Shown: positions 20,388-28,443 of the stretch, one piece after another
Position numbering within the stretch: the first letter of the stretch is position 1
How the letters are laid out: each line of letters opens with the position of its first letter
DNA from: Spirodela intermedia
Lineage: Eukaryota; Streptophyta; Magnoliopsida; Alismatales; Araceae
DNA length: 28,443 nt
Reading direction: 5' to 3'
Assembly: GCA_902729315.2 (NCBI GenBank)
Contig: CACVBZ020000008.1
Location: 1 to 28,443, forward strand
The notes under the pieces: model-generated
The model's database searches: none
Seen by the model: only the letters and a program-made list of their open reading frames with translations
Told to the model about the DNA's origin: nothing
Program-made: the position numbers and the translations under genes

Positions 20388-21683
20388 CTCTCACACGTTG
20401 GCTTCGGGCAATTACCACTAATGCTGCGCCATGCTCGATATTACTTGGCTCGATATTCTTGAGAATGTTCGGGAAAGTGCTCACCGTAACACTTGGCTAG
20501 GAATTAATTGCATCATCATCTCCGAACTATAATCAAAAGGTGACTCTCCAAAGTTGCCATCTTTCCGAAAAAGAAATTTAAATAATATCTTGGCCTGCAA
20601 AAGCAGGTTTTATTATTGCAATCTAATGCTAATCTAGATTTTTTTATTTGGGTCTCCAAATATGTCATCAAAGGCTATTAATTAACGATAAAATTAATCT
20701 TTTATAAATGTGAAGCTGTGGAATTTCTACAATGAAAATCGTTGTATTCATTATGATTTTTCATCCCCACTAAAATATTTTGAAGTAATATCTTGTTTTT
20801 CTGTTTGAAGTAAATAGCCTTCAAAAGTCAACAGTTTGGTTGATATATTTCCATGTCCAAATAGTCATCAAATTACTACAACGCTTTAAAGATATATTAT
20901 GTGGGCTCTATTAAACATACAAGTAAGTGAATATTCTAGATCATTATTTAATTATAAAGGCAATTATTTTTTAATAATTTTTTTTTGATGAAGATGCCTT
21001 CTTTGAGGACTCCATGTTGCACAGCCAGCAGTAAGTTTATCAACCACAGAAAAACCTATTAAAACATTATTAAAATATATTGCATCTTATGGGTCAAACA
21101 CGAAGCACCATGCAAAGTGTACACAAAATTATCAAACATGTGAGTCAATAACATAAATTCGTCAATGTATTGTTTTTTGACTCTTTTAAAAGTCATATCC
21201 AATAATATATTTTTATAGAATTTAGAAAAGTCAAACTGGAAAAAATAAAAAATCTTCTGGTCTCATTTATGGCTTTATAAGAAAAATTCGTCCATCTAGA
21301 GCCTAGGGTGAGACCCATCCTCTATAACGCACGTTCCATTATCTTCTCTCTCTCTCTCTGATCTGCTTTAAGAACTCGCACGTGAGTACGTTCGGGGGCG
21401 GTGGCGGAGGCGGGCGTGGACGCAGCGAAGGCCGGTCCCACCCGTTGACACCCTTCAAGCCGACAACCTTGTTACCATTCATCATATAATAAGCAAGCAA
21501 GTTCACACCCGACAACTTTAAAAAGTCAACGTTACAGTACTATAACGTGCATGCGCGCCCTCTATGGGGCGTCGCCTTATTTAAGGGGAAGAGGGGCCCT
21601 GCGCCGCCGTCGAGCGCGGAGGCGCCGCCCTGTTCCGGCGGTCCTCCGGCAGGCCCAGCTGCCGCAGACCGAATGCCGTCTTC
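20388..21683. other. Spacer between protease and peptide genes, copy 2
   Basis: Same content as 8134-9429: both presumed 3' UTRs, W-box cores and a G-box at 21379-21384. No other gene seen. Confidence 0.6.
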
Positions 21684-22062
21684 TCAGTCGTCCTTCCCCG
21701 TGGTAGCCTCGTACTGCTCCTTGCCGCAGCATCGACAGTAGTAGCGGTACCTATAGCCGTACCTATAGTAGTAGCGGTACCTATAGCAGCAGCGGTAGCG
21801 GCAATATGGTCGGTTCGGGTAGTAGCCGCTTTGGTCGACGGAGGTCTCTGCATGGGAATGAAAAAGTCTCTGCGTTAGCGTGAGAAACTTTGGGAGCTCC
21901 TCAAACTTGGAGTCTCAGCAGCATGGGGACAACAGCGATGCTGGGGGGAGGGGAGAACGAACCTGTTTCCGTGTCCAAGGTTTCCGTGGCGTCGACGACG
22001 GCGGAGACTAGGAGCATGGCGATCAGGAGGAAGGCCATCAGGGGCAAAGCCTTGGAAGCCAT
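21684..22062 (-). CDS. Secreted Tyr/Arg/Cys-rich peptide (GRP-like), two exons, copy 2
   Basis: Exon 1 is 21963-22062 and exon 2 is 21684-21847, with the intron at 21848-21962. Coding sequence, splice sites and TATA box match copy 1, so the same 87-aa precursor is predicted. Without splicing the exon 1 frame runs into the intron and stops, giving a misleading longer frame that also extends upstream of the true ATG. The gene is convergent with the protease, ~1.3 kb away. Confidence 0.75.
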
Positions 22063-22125
22063 CCCGACGGAGAAGAAGAGGGAGAGGAGGATGAGGTGCC
22101 GAGAAGACGCTGATGCGCTGCCCTG

Positions 22126-22131
22126 TTTATA
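22126..22131 (-). promoter_or_regulatory. TATA box of Tyr/Arg/Cys-rich peptide gene, copy 2
   Basis: Same TATAAA element and spacing upstream of the ATG at 22062. Confidence 0.65.
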
Positions 22132-23836
22132 GTGAACCGGGCACTGTGGAGGGCAAGCTCCGAACTCTCTTAGAGTCGGGCAAAGTGGTTGGGAAGTGCC
22201 CTTCTCATTAACGCAGAGAGCGAGAGGGAGAGAGAGAGGGGTAGACAGGGTAGAGCAGAAGAGCAATAGCCTTATCTTCTCTGAGAAGACGTGCACAGAC
22301 TGATTGACGGTGGCCTCCGCGCGGAGCTCCGCCGTTGGCGCGATATGATCTTCAGCAGAGCAGTTCCTCATTCTGTGATGAATCGGACAGTCAATGAATT
22401 CCCCGCGTGATCCAACGACCATTCTAAGAGATACCACGAATGCCACCCGCAGTGAATCGGCGCACAAGGCAGCCTATTATCAATCACCCTCCCAAATTTC
22501 CATCTCTCTTACTCTCTCTCGCTCTCTCTCTCTGAGGGTGTTGGGGACATATGCTGACGGCGGGGGATATCAGATCCGGACTTTGAAGAGGTCTTTGAGG
22601 CTTCAGTAGGCCAATGCTGTGACTCGCCTGCTGTTGCTAAGGAACCATCTGACGTGATCTCATTTGGACCCCTGGGCCTATACGTATGGAGCAGCCATTC
22701 ACGTCCATCCTCCTCAGACGAAGCCTCCGCCTACCATTAGATGATCATCGGGACCTCCCTCTTCTGGCCGTTCCATTAGTTTTTGGTCTACGCCGGGGGG
22801 GAAGGGAGACAAGGAGGTGGTTTCTCAACCCAGCCACGTTTGTCAACGGGATTAATGCAGGATGCCGTGTAGCGGTTTCCCACTTCAACGTTGGCGAGCC
22901 CTCAAAAGTGGGGCATTCGAGTACACGTGAAGGTCGATGGTGCACTTGGGCAATCACTAGAGGAGGGTGAGCACAGAAGACTGGTGCACACAGTGTGAAA
23001 CGTTGGAGGTCTGTGTGGGGTGCCACGTGGGGATAAGATAAAACTAAGACTCGCTTCGGACAGGGAGCAGGAAGGGCCGGGCTTAGTCAATTCTTGGACC
23101 AAGCACGGGAAACAGGACCAATCAGGGATTCTCTGCACATATAAACTAAGACTCGGTCTGAACTTGTCAATTCTTGGACTCAGTTTTTGAATCCCAAGCC
23201 GGGGAAAAAGGGACCAACCAAGGCTTCTGTGCACACTTGTTCTCTACCATCTTGATGCTTCATAGACATTTGGTTTGCTCACCTAGAATCAATCTGCTTT
23301 GCATAGCACCTCAATGGCTTTGTGTGCGTTTACTGACCAGTACACTAGGCACCCACTTCAGCCTACTCCATAACCCTCACGTTTATACATCTCATCTACG
23401 AAGATTAGGGATGCTTCGACGGGCTTTCTTTTTTCGCCACCTCTTTTCAGAACTCGAAGATCTATGAACAACATTAAATGAATTCAAGAGAGTTATGTAG
23501 GCCAACAAAAAAATGAAACACTTTTATCAATCTATTCTTCTCGAAATTTTGAACAACTTATGACAGATCAAATGAAAGTTGAAGATGTTGATAACTTCGT
23601 TCTATATTGATTACCTATTCTTATTGTGATTTGTGATATGTGGACTAGTTGAGAAATTTATACCGTATTAATAATACGATTATATAGGGCTTTGATGCAC
23701 ATATGGCATGCTTGCGATGAGGACATCGAAGACTATTAGTTCTTAGGGTTCTAGATATAGTGATTTGAGGCTCGTGGAACTTGGTAATAGGAAGGGTTCC
23801 TAATCTTAAGAAAATTAGATATATTCTAACTCTCAA
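22132..23836. other. Intergenic region upstream of the peptide gene, copy 2
   Basis: Same content as 9878-11582. One substitution was seen, C at 23054 where copy 1 has G at 10800, inside the duplicated 100-bp element. No gene supported. Confidence 0.6.
23038..23235. repeat. Diverged ~100-bp direct duplication, copy 2
   Basis: Same pair of segments (23038-23140 and 23141-23235) as in copy 1, with one G-to-C change at 23054. Confidence 0.8.
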
Positions 23837-24374
23837 ATATATTCGCAACCCTTTTCATAATAGTTAATGTAATGTTTCATAAATAAACCGATCTCTTTGT
23901 TGTAGGTACTTGGATGACATTTAAAGAAGTATTTAGAAGAACATAAAAAACATCCTTGGGAAGTGTTCAACAAGTTATTGACACATCAACTATTCCTCAA
24001 CCCCACGGAGTGCGACTTTGTGCTAGAATAAACAGCTTTCCTTGACTACATTGTAGGGAGAGATTTTGTGTAGATGGACCCATCAAAGATTTGTGACATC
24101 AATAAATAGTCTGCATTGAGAAAGGTCTAAGAGTTTCAGTCCTTCCTTAATTTAGACAACTACAAGTACAAATTTGTCCAATGATATTCACAATTGACAA
24201 CACCCTTAGATGATCTATTGAATAAAGAAGTAAAATGTATTCGATAGGAAAATGAGAAAGAGATTTTGATCAACTCAAAGACAAAATCATTACCGAATTG
24301 GTCCTATTGGTTGTCATACTTTAAATGACTTTTTAAAGTACATATTGATGTATCATATTTACCAATCGATGAAG
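23837..24374 (+). mobile_element. Decayed Ty3/gypsy pol relic (RT to RNase H), copy 2
   Basis: Same fragment with the same stops and frameshifts as in copy 1; the YLDDI block is at 23907-23921. The lesions were fixed before the 12.25-kb duplication. It leads into the AG tract that opens copy 3. Confidence 0.85.
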
Positions 24375-24506
24375 TCAATGTAGGAAGGAAACGATGGCCA
24401 TAGAGCCCAGGTTAGGAGTATAGGCTGAGGGACAGAATATCCTGGTAGGTGGGATAATACAGTGATAATGTGAGATGATACCCCTTCTTGGACAATAGTC
24501 CTCTAT

Positions 24507-24524
24507 AGAGAGAGAGAGAGAGAG
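24507..24524. repeat. AG microsatellite at unit start, copy 3
   Basis: (AG)9 followed by five A, in the same position as in copy 2. Confidence 0.9.
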
Positions 24525-25726
24525 AAAAAGTGGTCGGATAGGTGACGTAGAGGTGATGTCATGATACTATAGATAGGAGATGGAAGCTTCTGTACCATTC
24601 GATTTTGAAGGAAGAAGAAGGGATATCACGATGGGGTGGTAACACTGTAGCTCATTATGACTTATAAAGACAGGGAAGAGTCAAGGGAGATAGAAGACTC
24701 AATAGGAGAGAGGGAGAGGAGAGCCCTAAGAGACCTTCCACAAGGACATGGAAACACATGTAAGTGGGCGGACGGATCTAATTGTATACTAGTGCACACA
24801 TGTATGATAGGAGCATGTACTAGAGGCATGTGAGGGACCTTCAATGAGAAGCTCTAGAGTATAATGTTAGGGACAAAATCTTGTTCCAAGTCAATGTTAC
24901 GTTCTACAAGACAACATTACTAGTCTACCAGAATATCCCTGGTACCTTTGTTTGATAGACATGTTGAGATTGTGGCACGCATAAGCAAAATAGCCTACTG
25001 CCAAGAAGATTGGCAATCTATCTAGTCTTTTATATTTTGATGTTGAAGATGTATCAGGCATAATAACACATTGTCTTCAATGGGCACCACTAATGGTGTG
25101 AAGCTACATCATGTAGGCCAAGGCTAGGTATAGGTACAAGTAAATCAATGAAGGAGGGCGATTTCACTCAAATCATCACATGTACTGCATGGTCAAGTGG
25201 AAGCAAAGTCTGACAAAAAATGTGACAATAGCACAATGTCGACCTATGGTAGTCTGATAGCCTCATCAATAAGTTCCTATAGGAAAATCCCTAAGCAATG
25301 ACATTGAATTCATGACATGGGAGAGAGGATGTGTCACCCCTACCTTTATTAAATCCTATGTCTGGGAATGAATTTTGATTGTGGTATGAGAGTATGCGAA
25401 AATCCATGTGGAGCACATGACAATTATGTGTCACGGCACACAGAGAAGCCGCATGTATAAGAAGTGTAGTGGTAGTGTGCAGCATAAGCCAACATGGCAC
25501 GTGCAAATGCATGCATGGCGCACACAAAAGAGCTCCGGAGGTCCCCACAGTGGCTCCTGGGAATTGAGGACGGTGGAATGGTCAGCATGGCGATAGGCCT
25601 GCAAAGGTGTGCAAGACGAGGCAATGGTATGTGATGACAACCCTTGGACGGAGGCGTCAAAACACGAACTGGTTTAATAAATAAACCTGTCTCGTACAAA
25701 CTCTGGGCCGTGAACGGCTGAGAGAT

Positions 25727-25729
<3 letters not shown>
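24525..25729. other. Non-coding block, copy 3
   Basis: Equivalent to 12273-13477 and indistinguishable from it by eye. No gene, RNA or mobile-element signature is visible. Confidence 0.6.

Positions 25730-25765
<36 letters not shown>
25730..25765. repeat. (AG)18 microsatellite, copy 3
   Basis: A perfect run of 18 AG dinucleotides, the same length as in copies 1 and 2. Confidence 0.97.
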
Positions 25766-25770
<5 letters not shown>

Positions 25771-25968
25771 CCGCTCAACGAAAATAAAAACCTAGAGAGA
25801 GGGAATACAATCACCAAGACCTCTCCAGTCTTGGGGTCGCTGATGCGAGATGGCGAGTCTCCACTCCACACGGAGTTCTTCATGAGGTTCCTCCGACCTC
25901 CTCTTTTACTGGCCACTCGACTCCTCTTCACAGCCGAAGTCCTCTGGTGTCGGCGACCGCCTCCTATC

Positions 25969-27288
25969 TCACTCCGATCGAGTCCGACGGGACCTAAGCC
26001 TTGCCGTGCTCCATCCCTGTCGGGTCTGCCAAGTGCAGAAATTTGGGGCCAGACCATGAGCCTGCATCTCATCATACATTTCCTTGGCGGCAGCAACTCT
26101 TCCAACCCTGAATAGCCCCTTTATCAAGGAACTGTATGCGGCGCAGTTGGGCTGTAAGCCTTTGCTCCTCATTTCCTTCAGAAGAACCATCGCCTTGTTG
26201 ATCTGTCCATTTCTACAGTACCCATTGATCAGTATGGAATAGACGACGACATTAGGCTCGGGGCCGTTGCGAATCATGCAATCAAGGAGCCTGCACGCGT
26301 CCTCCATCTGACCCAGTAAACAGTACCCGTTGATTAGTGAGCCATATGACACGGTATCAGGCTTCTCTCCTCTTTCGATAATCAGGTCAAAGAGCTCATG
26401 GGCTCTCCTGACATCCCCTTCCTTGCAGAGGGCATCGATCAGTATGTTCCATAGGAGAACATTGGGGGAGATCCCCTTGTCAACCATTTCATTCAAAAGC
26501 TCGATAGCTCTTTCCCATTTTCCCGAAGAGCAGAAGCCGTTGATCAAACAATTATAACTGGTGATATTATGGGGTACACCGACCTTGTCCATCTCTTCTA
26601 AGAGAGCCTCGACGTCCCTGAATCTGCCACCCTTGCAGAGCCCATCCAGCATGCAGCTGTAGGTGAATATATCAGGCTTCAATCCTTCACGCTTCATCTC
26701 CCTGAATATCTCTGTAGCCTCATCAAGTCTCCCATTCTTGCAGTACCCATCGACTAGTATAGAAAAACTGTCAGTGGTCGGTTGGACGCCAGCGCTCCTC
26801 ATGGCCTCGAGGATTTTCCCCGCGATCTCGACGAGGCCCATCAGACAGTAGCCACGCATCAGTATGTTGTAGGAAAAGGCGTCGGGCCGTTCCCCTCTCG
26901 TACCCATTAGATCGAACAGCTTCTGGGCTTCTCGGACTCTGCCGTGTTTGCACAGAGAATTCAGCAGTGTGTTGAATGTCACAATGTTCGGGGAAATCCC
27001 CCGGCCAACCATCCCCGTGAAGATCTTCATGGCGTCTTCCCAACGGTTGGAAATGGAGAATGAATGGATGATGAAGTTGTATGTGATCAAACTAGGGGAG
27101 GTCCCCCTCGCAGCCATCTCCTCGAGTAGCTCCACAGCCTTGTCAACATCTCCCTCTCTGCACAAGTAGTTGATGACCGTGCTGTAGGCGACGATATCAG
27201 GTTCGGAAAAACTATCCTCCGCCCTCATGGACTTGAGGAGCTCGAGAGTCATGCCGGTTTTCCCTGTTGTGCAGATCCCCTTGATCAT
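25969..27288 (-). pseudogene. RFL-type PPR gene fragment, copy 3
   Basis: Its 439-residue translation is identical to that of copy 2, including all five residues that differ from copy 1. It has the same truncated start inside the first motif and the same run-off after the TWQT motif start. No new stop or frameshift has arisen in any of the three copies, which probably reflects recent duplication rather than selection. Confidence 0.85.
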
Positions 27289-27395
27289 TATATAAATAGG
27301 TTATGACGTCTGCAATGTAGCCCATCTTGGCCATCCTTTTTGCTCCACCAGCCTACCCCTCTACTCACAGGGCATTGATGAGATTGTTTAATGTC
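27289..27395 (-). pseudogene. Out-of-frame 5' PPR relic, copy 3
   Basis: Same sequence and same disabling changes as in copies 1 and 2, upstream of the third PPR fragment. Confidence 0.65.
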
Positions 27396-27470
27396 CGCGT
27401 ACGTGGTTGTAGAGTGAAGTGGCTTATTAATTGCTATATAATAAATTACATATGTTTAAAATTTATAAAA

Positions 27471-28443
27471 CTAATAAATACTAATTTTTTAGATGTTTAG
27501 AAGTTTTTCTGAATGAATATATTAATTATATTTCAATAAAATAATCTGAAATTTTCAAGTTGATCATAGTGATGTAAGATGATATCAAGTAAAATTTTAA
27601 TATTTTTCAAAGAATACAATTTTTTACAAATAATTATTAGATAAATAATTACATGTGATTAGTTGATGAAATTGAGGTATGTAAATGCCAAATGAATTAT
27701 ATGAGACTAACGAAGATTATGGGAACTTAAATTTATGAAAACTATCATTAGTTTAAAGATTACTCAAGTTTAAACCACATAAAATAATGTTTCAATGTCG
27801 TGATGGCAATTGTTGAAATTTGGATGTTCAAGAAGATCTATGAACAACATTTATGATCTTGAAGGTTGTTCTTAGATGTGCACAACGTGGACACTCTCTA
27901 ACTTCTCATGCAAAATCTAGAAGATGAAGATAGAGGTTGATGAAGTATCTCCAACAATGGTCACATAGTGGAGTGGAAGTTTGGCGATGATAGGCATCTA
28001 ACAACTATCACTCGATGAAGCTGAGTTGGATGGAGGCAAAGCACGTCTTAAGGAGCTTCTTCTAATAAATACTAATTTTTTAGATGTTTAGAAGTTTTTC
28101 TGAATGAATATATTAATTATATTTCAATAAAATAATCTGAAATTTTCAAGTTGATCATAGTGATGTAAGATGATATCAAGTAAAATTTTAATATTTTTCA
28201 AAGAATACAATTTTTTACAAATAATTATTAGATAAATAATTACATGTGATTAGTTGATGAAATTGAGGTATGTAAATGCCAAATGAATTATATGAGACTA
28301 ACGAAGATTATGGGAACTTAAATTTATGAAAACTATCATTAGTTTAAAGATTACTCAAGTTTAAACCACATAAAATAATGTTTCAATGTCGTGATGGCAA
28401 TTGCTGAAATTTGGATGTTCAAGAAGATCTATGAACAACATTT
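27471..28443. repeat. AT-rich tandem array, copy 3 (incomplete)
   Basis: One complete 591-bp unit (27471-28061) and most of a second. The first has the G and T variants seen in copy 2's first unit. The second has the G variant (28303) but retains C at the other site, a mosaic of the two haplotypes. The window ends within this unit. Confidence 0.94.

Larger units (their letters stand above)
12253..24506. repeat. Tandem 12.25-kb unit, copy 2
   Basis: The only copy seen complete with both neighbours. It carries an intact aspartic protease and an intact small peptide gene. It shares with copy 3, against copy 1, the 1-base deletion near 13129, all six PPR substitutions, and the G/T variants at 15460 and 15561 in the first 591-bp unit. 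It starts with (AG)10, whereas copy 3 starts with (AG)9. Confidence 0.97.
24507..28443. repeat. Tandem 12.25-kb unit, copy 3 (cut by window end)
   Basis: The first 3.9 kb of a third copy: AG tract, non-coding block, (AG)18, PPR relic and about one and two-thirds 591-bp units. By eye it differs from copy 2 only in the AG tract length and at 28303, where the second 591-bp unit has G and copy 2 has A. The window stops inside the AT-rich array, so it is not known whether this copy contains the protease and peptide genes. Confidence 0.95.

Overview
The window looks like nuclear DNA of a flowering plant. It holds a nepenthesin-type aspartic protease, a restorer-of-fertility-like (RFL) PPR relic, a decayed Ty3/gypsy retrotransposon, TATA-box promoters, a small gene with a GT-AG intron, and many AG/CT microsatellites. 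The GC-rich genes in AT-rich spacers would fit a commelinid monocot, but that placement is only an inference.

The dominant structure is one tandem array of a ~12.25-kb unit. Copy 1 is 1-12252, copy 2 is 12253-24506, and copy 3 is 24507-28443, cut off by the window end. Both window edges lie inside the array, so its true ends and copy number are not visible. By eye, copies 1 and 2 differ by about ten substitutions, two 1-base indels and one AG-repeat length change (about 0.1%). Copies 2 and 3 are closer still. Copies 2 and 3 share several variants against copy 1, so they look like sisters.

Order within a unit: (1) an AG microsatellite and ~1.2 kb of non-coding DNA; (2) an (AG)18 microsatellite; (3) a minus-strand RFL-type PPR fragment of 11 full motifs, broken at both ends; (4) an AT-rich array of three 591-bp repeats; (5) ~2 kb of intergenic DNA with an LTR-like promoter block and then a GC-rich region; (6) a plus-strand, single-exon aspartic protease of 449 aa with its own TATA box; (7) a ~1.3-kb AT-rich spacer; (8) a minus-strand two-exon gene for an 87-aa secreted Tyr/Arg/Cys-rich peptide with its own TATA box; (9) ~1.7 kb of intergenic DNA with G-boxes and a diverged 100-bp duplication; (10) a decayed Ty3/gypsy reverse transcriptase/RNase H relic leading into the next unit.

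The two intact genes, protease and small peptide, both encode predicted secreted proteins and lie tail to tail. The array therefore raises the dose of two secretory-pathway products, though nothing shows that they act together. The most unusual signals are: a cluster of six substitutions (five amino-acid changing) confined to ~370 bp of the PPR relic, one of which hits an RNA-code residue; the Tyr/Arg-rich six-cysteine peptide, which needs splicing to be seen; and traces of short conversion tracts inside the nested 591-bp array. No CRISPR, tRNA or rRNA gene was found.
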